From the NCBI GenBank assembly GCA_011009095.1, contig VTPC01091316.1, forward strand, positions 1-64,000: DNA of 64,000 bases, read 5' to 3'. The notes under the pieces were generated by a model that ran no database searches, had not been told where the DNA came from, and worked only from the letters and a program-made list of their open reading frames with translations. Position 1 is the first letter of the stretch. The number at the start of each line of letters is the position of its first letter. Shown here one piece after another: positions 32,970 to 44,915 of this stretch. A program made the position numbers and the translations under genes. Source of the stretch: Ignelater luminosus (Eukaryota > Arthropoda > Insecta > Coleoptera > Elateridae).

Positions 32970-33620
32970 CACAGTGGTGTGACAAAGTCTTGAATCACTT
33001 TAAAAACTGGGGAAAGCTGAATTCTAAATGCAATACTTTCAAATACTTTTCAGCCATACCAACTTTCATCTAGCAATTCATTTAATTTTGTTTTGTTGTG
33101 AATTTCTTTTCATAATGCTAGATACTTTACTACAAAATTTCTATAGGACTGAGATCGGCCAATTGCGTTGGGCAGTTCATTTTGTTAATTTTATTGATCG
33201 TCATGCAGAATTGAGTTAGTAATTGAATTATCGTTCCAGAAAAGAAAGTTTTTCCCAATAGGTATCATCTTATTCTAAGGCTTTCTTTGGTTGCCCAATG
33301 TGTGACTTATTATTAATTTTAGCATACTTTCTGCTAAAACTCGACTAATTAAAGACTGATTGTATTTAACTTCAGCGGTTATTTCACACAAACTTTCTTT
33401 ATGATGAAAAATAATTTCTCATTGTTTTTGGTTTGATGGTTTTTTTGGTTTCTTCTGGAACACAATTTTGAAGCTTTTAACAAACTTAGTAAGCCTAAAT
33501 GTACTTATAACTCCTGTCATCGCATTGGTCGAGATGGGAAAGTTTGTAATTATATCTCTATCTTCAAATAATCATTCCTACCGTCTACCCTGATTCTCCT
33601 TTCTTTCGTATAAGATGATT
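32970..33620 (-). pseudogene. Tc1-type transposon relic
   Basis: The left terminus at 32970 reads cacagtggtgtgacaaagtc after a TA, a typical Tc1-like end (CAGTGGTG..CAAAAGT type). Inside on the minus strand are SLISRVLAESMLK, FWNDNSI (degenerate QDN block), then PTQLADLSPIEIL, the decayed WP.QSPDLNPIE block with the third catalytic Glu, and KEIHNKTKLNE. Frames change repeatedly. The right terminus was not found, so the upper boundary is approximate. Confidence 0.6.
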
Positions 33621-34660
33621 CAGTACATTAATTATTAATGATAATATTTTGATCTTTTTATCCATTTGTTTAATCGAATTCAATGTTTTTTTCCATAAAT
33701 AAGTAAATATCGACGCATGTTCTTATCCTTGATTGCAAAATACAGTTTTTGTTAATCAATTTAATTGTACAGCTAATTAACTTTAAAAATAATTTGAACC
33801 CTGATATTTATAAATACGAGTTATCTGATACAATAATACTATTGCAAAAATTGTACTTTATTTCAATTGGCCACTATAGTTTATCGCTATTATGTAAACT
33901 TTATTATTTGCAAAAAATACATTTTGCAGATAAGCTCCTCTAATACAGATTCGGATGCTTTGAAGTCTAGAATGTACATTACAAAACTTAGATAAGATAA
34001 AAATCAAAGAATGAATTACAAAATCTTTCAGCTAAACTATAAATATCTACACAAAGCTGCTCCCAAGAAAATTGCAAAAAAAAATACGATAAAGTAAAAC
34101 TTTCACTTCGTTTATCTTAAATACTATGCGCATTTGGTTTTTCGGAAACATTGATTACGCAATTCTGTTTCTTTTTTCTTTTGATATTAGTTTTCATTAT
34201 TTCATTCATTTTAATTTACAAATTACTAAAAAATAAGTTGTCAAAAATTTAAGATATGGTATATTAACGTTAGTTTGGATGTTTCATACCTTGATATAAA
34301 ATTTACATTAAAGAAAGGAATAGTTTTATTCTGTACATAGCTAAAAAATTAGTATACATAACAAAAACATATTTGCATAACAAAATCAATTATAATACTA
34401 ATAGTGAATAGCAAGATATAAAAACAAATAATCTTATGTCTACTAGAACAAATCAATTTAAAAAATGTAATCGTAAAAGAGTTTTATTGATCCATCTATA
34501 TGTTTAAGAAAAAGGATCCAAATTATTATCACGCAAGTATTAATTAAACGTATAATTTAATTTATATCATATATACTATGTGTTATAGCGCAACCGACGA
34601 AAAGTAAAGGTCGATTCGTATACGTTTTTTTTAATTGTAAAAGTGATAATAATAATAATA
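33621..34660. other. AT-rich spacer, nothing recognised
   Basis: No protein relic or structured repeat was recognised. It ends in a short TAA microsatellite (about 34648-34667) at which the next element is inserted. Confidence 0.45.
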
Positions 34661-34668
34661 ATAATAAC

Positions 34669-36360
34669 CAAGGCACGGATTCTATGCAAATACATATTTC
34701 TAACTATAGATATGTCAAAATAATGCTTTTGTTTCTATCCGTATCTAATAAAATATAATTAATTGACATCAAAATAAATTTGCATATTTTGCATATTTCG
34801 AGTCAATTGTGCATATATTTTAATTAAGAGCATATTGATGCATAATTCCTTCGATTTTCTTGTGAAAAATGTAAAACTTTAGTAAAAAAATTGAATTTAT
34901 GCATTGTATGTAGGTATATTACAGAAAGATTTAAATCTGCCAAAACAGGAACCATTCTCCAAAATGATTTGCTATGTGGCTAGAATGTCCACAAATTTAT
35001 CCATGCCATGAGTTGTATATATATGTGGTACTACATAGTGCCAAGTTTTGTTTAAAACATTCTCAGCAGTTAACAATTTGTTTGTTAAAAGAAATTTTTG
35101 TTTTTAAACCGAGATTATTATGTCTAGCCTACTCTGCAGTAGTTCTTTACTTGTGAGTAAGATTAGTTTTGAAAATTGTGAGCACTCGGCAATACAACGA
35201 AAATCCTCTTTTGATAAAAGGCAATCTTTCCTCGTTAATAAATTAGTGAAACATCTAGCAATTAACTTCTATAATTGTAAAAAAGACAACCAATCATTTC
35301 GTAAAAAACTCTCTAATTATTCACGCACTGATATTTTGTAATATTTAATATTTAATTGTTGTTTAGTATTACAATTATTCCTATACAGGGTGTTCCTAAT
35401 GATGGTCAAAAAAATTTAATAGGTAATTCCTGGAATAATAATAAGTAGGAAAGTTCACATAAACAAGTATCCTAAAATGCATCCCTTCCGAGATACAGGG
35501 TGTAATACGTAATACCGGCAGGATTTTCAACAAAGTACGTCAGTCGCAAATCAGAAGAATGCATGCCTGCATAGCAGTTAGCTGGGGTGCCCATTTTGAA
35601 CATCTTATTTAATGGTGAAATCAAATACTAACCCCTTGTGCATAATAAACAATTTTATTTTAATAAATTCTGGTGAAATGTACGAAATTCTGTTAATGCA
35701 AGGAAATCTGCATTAATTATCTCGAGAAAAGTGCGTTTTAGGAGACAAATACAAGAATATCTTTTTATCCTAAATTAAATAGCAAAGTGAGAAATGTTAC
35801 CAGTTTTCAGGAAAAACGTGGCGTAGTCTTTATTTGTGGAGAAAGTACAGAACCCCCTGTATCTAAGCCACTGGATTTAATTTTTCATCAATTCTCATCT
35901 TGTCAAAATTACAATAGCATGATATAAGCTTAGGCCAAAACTGAAAAAAAAACTATAACGCATAACAAAAATAACAAAAACCCAATTTTTTTCTATAAAC
36001 TTTAACGCCTTGTATCTCGAAAGGGGTGCATTTTAGGGCACTTGTTTATATGAACTTTTTTACTTATAATTAGCCCAGGAATTGTCTATTAAAATTTTTT
36101 ACCACCAATAGAAAACACCCTGTATATCTTTTGTATTTTTTTATTGTATTTTTATTTAGAAATTTTTTAACATAAATAAATTACCAATGCTAAATAAAAG
36201 TTTTTAACTTATATTTGCATTCAACGTTTTGCATATTTAGTTGCATATTTTGAACACTTTAGTGCATATTTTAAAAACCCCAGTGCATATTTTATTAATT
36301 TTCCATGCACATACATGCGTATATTTTAATATTTTACAGTGCATATAATTCCGTGCCTTG
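34669..36360. mobile_element. hAT-type element with 8-bp target duplication, nested insert
   Basis: The ends are caaggcacggattctatgca (left) and, on the minus strand from 36360, caaggcacggaattatatgc. Both are flanked by ataataac (34661-34668 and 36361-36368), an 8-bp direct repeat as hAT elements make; the left flank is a TAA microsatellite, which weakens this. Motif tgcatattt is repeated just inside both ends (near 34785 and 34808 on the left; near 36213, 36242, 36263 and 36285 on the right), like the subterminal transposase-binding repeats of hAT elements. Short open frames at 34974-35156 and 35120-35341 are not recognisable as a transposase. The element at 35382-36126 is nested inside. Confidence 0.65.
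35382..36126 (+). mobile_element. 745-bp deletion derivative of a Tc1/mariner-like element
   Basis: Long inverted repeats of about 115 bp begin tatacagggtgtt on both sides. Shared internal strings include gttcatataaacaagt-type sequence and the ctaaaatgca box. Between the arms a plus-strand scrap reads MHACIAVSWGAHFEHLI followed by a stop at about 35600, resembling the C-terminal end of DDE transposases of the HFEHLL type. The element is too short to encode a transposase. It is nested in the hAT-type element, so it is younger than that one. Confidence 0.65.
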
Positions 36361-36760
36361 ATAATAACTAACAAGCGCAATCAACCTCAGAAAAGCCCTG
36401 AGTGGGCGTGTTGACCAAGTAAACTCACATTCAAAAATCTTTCAGCGGGAAATTTAAATAAAACTAAATATATCTAAAAAGAATGTGCTTACCTAGAATT
36501 AGTGTACGTATACGGCTAGTTAGCCTCTTGAAAAAGACGATTTTTTAGTCAAACAAATAGTAACAAGCAAATAAAATAGTAAAATTTCCAAAAAACCGTG
36601 AACACACAATAACGGGAAAGTGTTGGAAAGAACATGAAAGTACCTTTTTGTCAGTTAGTGTACTGGAATAAAATTACGCTCCTGATTGGTTGATGTTGTT
36701 ATTGAAATTAGTTCGCATATTTTCCGGGGCTTTTCTGAATATTGGTCGCGCTGTAACAAT

Positions 36761-37386
36761 CAATATTGCGAAGCCAGTTGATATGAGATCAAGTACCGAC
36801 ACCAAACAGAAACCGATCGTAAATTGAGCTCAATAGCAATTTTTTCTCCGCTAAAGGCACTGTTGTAGTTCCATATCAAATTTGACAAGTTTAAATGTCG
36901 GTTTATAAGTTTGAGATTATTAGAATTTAAATATTAGAACAAAGTAATTATCATTGCCTTGTTGTTGCGTATTATTCTTTATTCTTTGTAAAACAAGTGT
37001 ATTTCCTATTTCCTCGGCGTCATCTTCACAATAATTGTTTATAAATTGTTGTAAAATTGATTCGTAGTGGTCGCGCAAACGTTTTTAATAAACCTATTAA
37101 ACTCAAATAAATCATGTAATTTGTACGATCAGATCAGAAATATAAGTTAAATTTGTGAAAACGTGTTTAATGTTCAACAACAAGGCATTAATAATAAATT
37201 CCTATATTATTTTTTCTAAAGTTTAAATTCTAATAACCTCAATCTTATGAACTGACGTTTAAAGGTGTCAAATTTGAAGTGGAACAACAATGCCTCTAGC
37301 GGAGAAAAATCGTTACTGAGCTCAATTTAGCATCGTCTTTTGTTTGGTGTCGGTACTTTATCACACATCAACCGGCTTTGCAATAC
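36761..37386. repeat. Foldback element with ~200-bp inverted arms
   Basis: The left arm (36761-36968) and right arm (about 37172-37386) are inverted copies. Strings shared in opposite orientation include gtaccgacaccaaaca, aaattgagctca, ttttctccgcta, caaatttgaca and gccttgttgttg. The loop of about 200 bp is AT-rich and non-coding. Arm identity by eye is about 80 percent. A transcript across it would form a long hairpin. The transposon family is unknown; flanking duplications were not seen. Confidence 0.75.
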
Positions 37387-37767
37387 TGTAGAAGAATGAA
37401 TGATAAATCTGCTATGTTGTGTCTACTAGCTAAGAACATGAAATTTCTATGGGATTGTATGGGTGTGGCCCAATATAAGAATTTGTTTTGAAATCTTTTC
37501 AATTTGATATTTTGTATTTGTACAATACGGCGACCAAACTTGTAAAACGTTTTCTAATTTGCTTCTGATTAACGAACAATTATAATGATCTACTAGTATA
37601 AGTAATAAATACTTTCACATTTTTTTGAAAAATCCAATACCATACAGGCATTACTACAAATATTATTTATGTGAAAATTACAGCTAAGATTTACATTAAA
37701 GGACAAACCAAGGTTTTAATACTTGTAATCTTTTTTAAGCTGTCATTAATCTTATATATAAGTAAAG

Positions 37768-37977
37768 CTAAATAATTACTCCTACATTTTTGCTCTGACA
37801 AACGGCAATTGTGTGACATTTATTAATATTAAAATACAACTGATTAACATTAGACCATTCAAGTGCAGATTCCATGTTTTCTTGTAATACTTCACAATCT
37901 TTAAACCGGAATACAGCATCAAAGTGTATGTATGTTGCTACAATTTCTGATGCGTAAGCTTGCAAATGCAAAGTCAC
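37768..37977 (-). pseudogene. Non-LTR reverse transcriptase scrap
   Basis: The 69-codon minus-strand frame reads LQAYASEIVATYIHFDAV, then ENMESALEWSNVNQLYFNIN and KCHTI. This matches the region around the catalytic box of LINE reverse transcriptases (LYADD..LY, then W...N.L..N..KC). The YADD box itself has decayed to YASE, losing both catalytic Asp. No other part of the element was recognised nearby. Confidence 0.6.
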
Positions 37978-40222
37978 TTTAGATGCAACTTTTTAAGTTC
38001 TGCAGAGTCTCCTTTTAAAGAATTTAATTTTAGCCAATAACAAAAAGTACGTAACCAACATAACCTCCAAGTAATACATAAATTTTAAAAATTAAAGTAA
38101 AAATGTTTATAATAATAAAACCCTTAACCATTTAACCTCCAGACTTTTATAACCTCTAAAAATTGTAACTCTGATATTAAATTGGTGAAGCAACTGCTGC
38201 AGATTTAACAAGCGGCTGTTGGTAAGCCAAATACTCCTAAAAAAATCACCAGAGTTGCATTAAAAATTGCCAAAAATGCATAAGTGTGAATCCCGCTTAG
38301 TGCTATGAATTCTTTTCAATGAAATTCAGCACAAATATGCAATTACGTAACCTAGGTACCCATATCGAGACATGCAATCTGCAATGGTTCAAGAATTACT
38401 TCAAGAAAACTTGTCTTCACTTATTACCTTTGAAGAGCTATAACAAGACAAAGAAGCAAAATCAGCTGTAAGTTTATTATAAACTTCTTGTCTTATTTGA
38501 AGTCAAAGAAAACATGATTAAAATTTGATAGTCGAATTTGCAGACACCAGCCACATTATAATTCATAAACATCTTCGTTAATATAAAATTTAAATTTAAT
38601 TCAATTGCGCATTATTGATTCATATCAACTAGAAAATTTACTTGATTGTAACACGCATAATATTGTAACATTTCTAAAGACAACCAACGGTGTATAAATA
38701 TGTTAAGCGTAAACACTCAACGAATTCTGTGTTATTTAAAACATCCAGAAAGCCAAATTCTGCGTCACGATCTTTTCAAAATAACCGCAATACGTTATGG
38801 ATGAATAAATTTCGTGTCGGACTTATTAACACCCGCAATCCGTTTTACCAGTTCATTATTTTCCACAATGCCTTGTATGTTTTCACTCCAGAAACAATGC
38901 CGGATTCAGAACTGGTACTTTGAAAAGATTATCAAATGAGTACCGGAAATTTGATGTGTTGCGTTCGACGCATAGGTGTTGGTGATGGTTAAGTCTGTCC
39001 GCCTATCTGCCGATGTCAATACAAATTCGTTAGTAACTTCTGCTAATTCAAGTCACGACGCATAAAATGTTTTCTATTTTGTGTAACCCCTTCCGCCAGT
39101 TGACCTTATAACAAAAGTTCAAACACATTATCGTCTGCGAAAGAAATATTCTTTCCAAACAATAACTTCGTTTAGATCTCGGTAAAACCAGTGTGGTCGC
39201 ACACATGTTATTAAGAAATCATGAAGCCTATTTAAAACTGAAATCATTTACTAAAATGTATTTACTAAAAATTCAGTTTAAGAAATCCAGAAGTACAAAC
39301 AAATGTTCTTTTACTCGTCTCTATGAAACCGATTTCAAATAAAAGCAACCACAATAATTATTTTGTCTTGTATGTTAAAACAGTCCGAGAATTGACCTCC
39401 CAGTTTGCTTCTGTAAAAGCATGTCTTTCCATCTCGTTCTTATACCCTGAAAATAAAGAACCGAACATCTTCTAGAAATTGCATTTTTAAATTATTTCTC
39501 TTAGAAATGTTATTTATTAAAAGAGAATAAAATTGAATTTCTGACTGAAATCGCTTTATGATTTGCGGACTGTCTGATATTCATGTTAATCCTTTAGTAA
39601 TCATGACAAAGTATTTTAGATGTTAATATGAAGCGTCTATCGCCTACCGAATTGTAAACTCCTGTTCCGCTGCTAAGTTCCTTCCAGCATAGAAAAATTT
39701 TATCTTTATTCTGGAATTTCTTTCCGAGCTGAATAACTGATGCCTCACCTTGCCGACGACCAACAAGTTTTAGATTAAATATGCAAGTGGGATCGACCAA
39801 CCAATGCTTTCTGATAATGTATTTTGTGTTGTTTTGTGTTGTTTTGTGATCTAATGTGAGTGCGTAACTGGATAACTTCCTGAGCAACGTAAGTTTGTAC
39901 GATATTTTAACTTTGTAAGCTGCAGAATTTCCCGTTGATACGCACACGCCAATTTCATTTATTGTAAATATTGGTAAATACGTTGTTAAGTTAGAAGTTG
40001 TAGTTTCAAAGATTTTTCACCTAGGGAGAAGCTTTTGTAGACGTCCAAATTATTTCAGGAATCTTTATCAAAAACTTTTGGGAAATAAATACACTAAATT
40101 AAACGAAGTTGAGACAATTTTATCTTAAACGTCGGATCAGATTTGAAGATTAGATAACTCAGGTTAGTTTCATAAGCACCCTACCATTTTATATTATCTA
40201 AATTACTTTTCTCATTAACGTA
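37978..40222. other. Intergenic, no gene recognised
   Basis: Open frames at 38690-38923 (+, 77 codons) and 39594-39947 (-, 117 codons) have no motif I recognise. A short direct repeat of the type ttgtgttgttttgtg is at about 39827-39848. Nothing else stands out. Confidence 0.35.
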
Positions 40223-41513
40223 ACACATCGTTCAATAAGTCCCGAGACTAACCCAGAGATGGTGCTAGTAGTACCAAACTAGCCACGTTTCCCTAGAGTG
40301 CGAACCTTCACATGAAACGTAAAAATTTCACGTCGATTGGACCACAAACAGCAGAGTTATCGAGGTTAGAGTAAAGTCACTTTGTAATTTGTTTGAAAAA
40401 TGGAACAAAGCGAGTTTCGCGTGTTGATAAAACATTGTTTTTTAATGGGTAAAAACACCGTAGAAGCCCAGCAATGGCTTGAGAAACGTTACCCGGACTC
40501 CTCTCCATCCAAATCAACGATTTGTCGTTGGTATGCTGAGTTTAAACGTGGTCGTACGGACACAAACGATGCGGAACGTTCGGGTAGGCCAGTGGAAGCC
40601 GTTACACCGGAATATGTGAGTGAAGTATTCAAAATCGTAATGAAAAATCGCAAAGTAAAGGTCCGTGGGATTGCAGAAATGACACAGATATCATCTGGAA
40701 GCGTATTTACAATCCTTCATGAAAACTTGAGCATGAAAAAGGTTTTTTCCAAGTGGGTGCCGCGATTGCTTTCAATGGAACAAAAACAGCAACGAATCGA
40801 CGATTCAGAGAGCTGTTTATCGCTATTTACTCGCAATAAAAAGGATTTCCTGCGTCGATACGTGACCATGGATGAAACATGGATACATCATTTCACTCCG
40901 GAGTCGAATCGGCAATCATCTGAGTGGCGCATGGCTGGCGAAAGCCGCCCAAAGCGTCCAAAAACGCAGCAATCTGCTGGCAAAGTCATGGCGTCTGTTT
41001 TTTGGGATACACATGGCGTCATTTTCATTGACTACCTGGAAAAAGGTAAATCGATCAACAGTGATTATTATATTGACTTGTTGGTACGTTCGAAGGAGGA
41101 GATCGCAGCAAAACGACCGCACATGAAGAAGAAAAAAATCCTTTTTCAGCAAGACAATGCACCATGCCACAAGTCCATGAAAACAATGGCAAAAATCTAC
41201 GAGATGGGCTTTGATTTGCTTCCCCACCCCCCGTATTCGCCAGATTTAGCCCCCAGCGACTACTGGCTCTTTGCTGATCTCAAAACAATGCTCCAGGGAA
41301 AAAAATTTGGCTCGAATGAGGAGGTCATTGCCGAAACTGAAGCCTATTTTGAAGCAAAGGATAAATCCTTCTATAAACATGGTATAGAAATGTTGGAAAG
41401 GCGTTGGAAAGATTGTATCACTCTAAAAGGAGATTATATTGATGAATAAAAATGATTTTTGAAAAAAAAATGTTGTTTTAGTTGTTAGTCTCGGGACTTA
41501 TTGAACGATGTGT
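40223..41513 (+). mobile_element. Intact mariner element (DD34D)
   Basis: Perfect 30-bp inverted repeats beginning acacatcgttcaataagtcc close both ends, flanked by TA at 40221-40222 and 41514-41515. The 1291-bp length and single uninterrupted transposase gene are those of a complete mariner. It lies between the two complete CYP4 genes. Identical termini and an open gene argue for recent insertion. Confidence 0.95.
40400..41449 (+). CDS. mariner transposase (349 aa, intact)
   Basis: Full-length mariner transposase (family usual 340-355 aa). The N-terminal paired helix-turn-helix region includes LIKHCFLMGKNTVEAQQWL and STICRWYAEFKRGR. KWVPRLL (119-124) replaces the canonical WVPHEL linker. Catalytic residues are Asp158 in VTMDETW, Asp252 in LFQQDNAPCH and Asp287 in LAPSDYW, with 34 residues between the last two; the family hallmark YSPDLAP (279-285) is exact. 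It ends RRWKDCITLKGDYIDE. It catalyses TA-targeted cut-and-paste transposition in the nucleus. No inactivating change is visible. I do not assign a mariner subfamily. Confidence 0.95.
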   Translation: MEQSEFRVLIKHCFLMGKNTVEAQQWLEKRYPDSSPSKSTICRWYAEFKRGRTDTNDAERSGRPVEAVTPEYVSEVFKIVMKNRKVKVRGIAEMTQISSGSVFTILHENLSMKKVFSKWVPRLLSMEQKQQRIDDSESCLSLFTRNKKDFLRRYVTMDETWIHHFTPESNRQSSEWRMAGESRPKRPKTQQSAGKVMASVFWDTHGVIFIDYLEKGKSINSDYYIDLLVRSKEEIAAKRPHMKKKKILFQQDNAPCHKSMKTMAKIYEMGFDLLPHPPYSPDLAPSDYWLFADLKTMLQGKKFGSNEEVIAETEAYFEAKDKSFYKHGIEMLERRWKDCITLKGDYIDE

Positions 41514-41515
41514 TA

Positions 41516-44500
41516 ACTTGAAGTAACGCACGTTTCATTTAAGTCTTTAACAAGAGAGCGTTTATCAATTAATGTTTGGTAAAATTTGTTCCTTGATCAT
41601 TTAATGTTTGATAAAATTTGTTCACCCTTGTGAAAGGTGTAAAGATCTAATTTGAACCAAAAGTTAATACTTCCTGTGTTAATCTTGTTTATTGTTTACT
41701 GAGATTAAAATCCTTGTACATATTTTACAGATGTTTGTGTGCTTGTAATTTGTACATGTTGTTTCTTTTACATAGCCGCCCACATAAAATCTGTTTCAGG
41801 AAACATACCCTCTCTGGAGAAAGCTGCCGTGATCTCTAATTCCAGCTGTGTACGTAAAAATAATAAATAGATATTATTTGGGTAAGTATCAGCTGAGGCA
41901 AGGCTATCCCAGTATTTCTACGGAAACTATTTCTCAAAAGCATTATTTTGAACTTTCACTCTTATCGAAACCTGGAAAAGTGAATCAGCTGTGAGGCTCT
42001 TTTTTCCCTTACCTCGGCTATCAACCATAACTAGCGCTCCTTCAATATTCAAAAATCTTTCTTAAAGCCCTTAGAACCCATCTTGTCTCCGACGATAGAC
42101 CAAACCAAAGTGGTATTTCTATTCTTATATGTTGCGTAAATTATTGAAGGGCCTTTAAACCATTTTTGTATGTAACAAGTTTTGTACGACATTGCCCATC
42201 TGTGGTCAAAAAATCGAAAGACATCCAGCCGACGATGACGCAAACTAGTGGCGAAGCCTGATTCCAGAAAACGTATTATTGGAGGAGGAGAAAGTAATAG
42301 CAATGGCTGATAAAAAACGGTTCTTTTCAAAAGTTGGCAGTGGGTGGTCTGCTTTGTGGAAAACCTGGAACAGAAAAACTCACCAGAGATTTGGTAAATC
42401 ACTAGGTGTATTAAAATAATTACAAAGGAGAAAACTTTTCTTGACGGAGTGCAATTTTGGTACCCGAACAGGGATCTCATTACATTATCGAGGGACTTTA
42501 AATTTGAGGAATTCCAGAATTGAAAAGAACAGGGACCTGATTATTGTGGGACTGTCAAGACAGAACAGAAAAGGGGCTTTGTTAATAAATCCTAAAACCT
42601 CCAAGAAAAGCAAAGTGCAGGAAACGCCTTCGTCACCAGAGCTGCAGCAATAATAATATCCTTCTACCGATCTGTCTTTTTTAACAAAGTGTTGCATTTG
42701 TTAGGGTTGGAGAGTGTACACATAAATTTTGCAGCTTTACGCTCAGAATGTATTTGGTATTTTTTTAAACACAAATTGTAAATACGTTTTCGCGCAATCA
42801 AAGAAACATTCAAACTTGTCTTCAGCAGTGTTTGGATGTTTAGATAAAGCCCACAACTCGCTGTAGGAAATAATAAACTGTCAGAACGCGTTGTGAGTGT
42901 TTTTTAAGTAGCCACAAGACGAATTTTGCTGTTTGTAGTTTTTAATCGACGAAAACGCGTTGTAATTGTTTTGCGCAGCATAGAATGCTTTCTGGACGGT
43001 TTTTTCACTCAACGAGCAATTTTAATGTTTATGCCCAACATGTATACAAAATTAGATTTTGCGTTATTGGTAATCCGAATTCTTCCTAAACTAATTGTGG
43101 GAAATTAAATTTTAAAGTGTCACAACAATGATATGGATTTGATGCCAAACGAAATATCAAATTTTCTATACAAAGTGATGACAAAGTTCGAAATAAAACT
43201 CATAATTTTCTTATATAATGTTTTTTCGAAAAATTCTTGAACACGTTGATTTTATATTTGAATAGGGCATTTTTGACAGTTCGGGTTCTTGACCTATGGC
43301 GTCATCATTGTCATCTTTTCTAAATTACAATTCCCAAACCATAAAACTAATTGTGTGTGTACAACAATCTATTATAAAAGACAAGAAACTAAATCTTTGA
43401 AATGTTTACAATCAAGACGGGCAATTTAAGGAAGAGGAACATAACAAAAACGTTACCATTTTATTTTGAAATGTATTACGGTATAAAAACTATACTACAA
43501 TTTTGTAATGACTCTGCATTCTCATAGGCTCACAATGAAAGTTCGAATTTATATGCAAAGAATCGGCATGAAAAATGCAGATACATATGTAATAATGGAG
43601 GAATCTTTTGCAAGATATGAAAGAAGATCTACAAAATATGCAACAAGATGTGTAAAATATGTATTCGCAATAATCTTTTTTTTAATTTCAGCTTAAAAGT
43701 AAGGTTTATTTCCAACTTGACTTGTTAACGTAAAGAAAAAAGAAATGAATCTAAATAAAAACTGCTTGTTTGTTAGGTTTAAGCGTCGCTGTACTTATTT
43801 TTAAATAAAATCAATATTTTCTAACAAAGTAAACAGGAAAGGTTGTGCAGAGTTAAAATATGCAAATGCACATACATACTTTATAAATAAAATCAATACT
43901 TTGTAGGAACAAAACCCAACAACTACATTAAGACATTGCAAGACAAAAACGATTTGCTACAACACAAGTTTGAAAATCAAGGTTTTGTATGTAAATATAT
44001 GCCAACAATTTAAAAACAAGCTTCAAGTAAGCGCAAAGATGAATGAAAAAAAATATATCATTGTTACGTAAAATTGCATTTACCTTGAATATGTAAATCA
44101 TTCATGATTATTCCGGTTAACGAACGCTCCAATATACTGCCTTTTTTTGCTACGAGGGAACATGATTGCATTGAAGGTTGAGCGTTGTCTGCAACATTAT
44201 TAGTCTGGACGTTTTTAACAGCTTGTGATGGTTGGATTCATTCAAGTAATAGAATCATTAACCTTCCATTTAATTTTATATTTCGTTATTGTAAAGATAA
44301 TTAGCAAGATTTTCTTTCAAATTTAGTTCAGGCTTTATAGATGGACCATCTACTAGTTTTTTCAATCTCTAATTATTTTTGGACTGTTCTTCAAAGATTT
44401 TCATATTTTCACAAATACTAGTAGTTACCTATTTTTGTTTTAATGGATACAAGATTATAAAAGAACAAATTAACAAAAACAAGTATGTAGATCATTTGTA

Positions 44501-44915
44501 TAGTAGCGATGTTTACACTCAGTTTTTTAATAATAGAATATCAATACATCATATCAGTGTACGCAGGAGCGATGAACGATAACCCTCTAATCTACCTACT
44601 ATATTATTAAAAATAATGGTATATGTTTATAAAATTGTTCGATAACCGTATAGTTTATCAGTAATAGTCGGCATAAAACTGTTGTTAGTTTTTTACTTAT
44701 GTAGTTAAGTGTTTGGTAAAGTGAACACATAACTTCCACATTAGTGGTTAATAGGGTACTTAGAAGAAATGCCATTGCTTTCGACTCTGATTGAATAAAC
44801 ACTGGACTAGCGAGCGAGCACCTACTTTTATATTCGACTGTACACCGAAAGAGAAAACTCGTACAAGGTCTACAGCCGTACAAGTTCATTACCATTTACT
44901 ACCGTGCATTCCGAG
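41516..44915. other. Intergenic region upstream of the third CYP4 gene, no gene recognised
   Basis: An open frame at 42049-42480 (-, 143 codons) and one at 42441-42653 (+) overlap slightly at 42441-42480; neither has a recognisable motif. A weak TATA-like TTTTATATT at 44826-44834, about 80 bases before the CYP4 ATG, is the only promoter candidate seen. Confidence 0.35.

Noticed and set aside
42049-42480. 143-codon minus-strand ORF
   Set aside because: No recognisable domain, no repeat context, and not supported by any splice or start evidence.
44904-44915. Earlier in-frame GTG start for the third CYP4 gene
   Set aside because: The ATG at 44916 aligns with the start of the paralogue (MIVL) and gives the same 151-nt first exon; GTG starts are not expected in insect nuclear genes.
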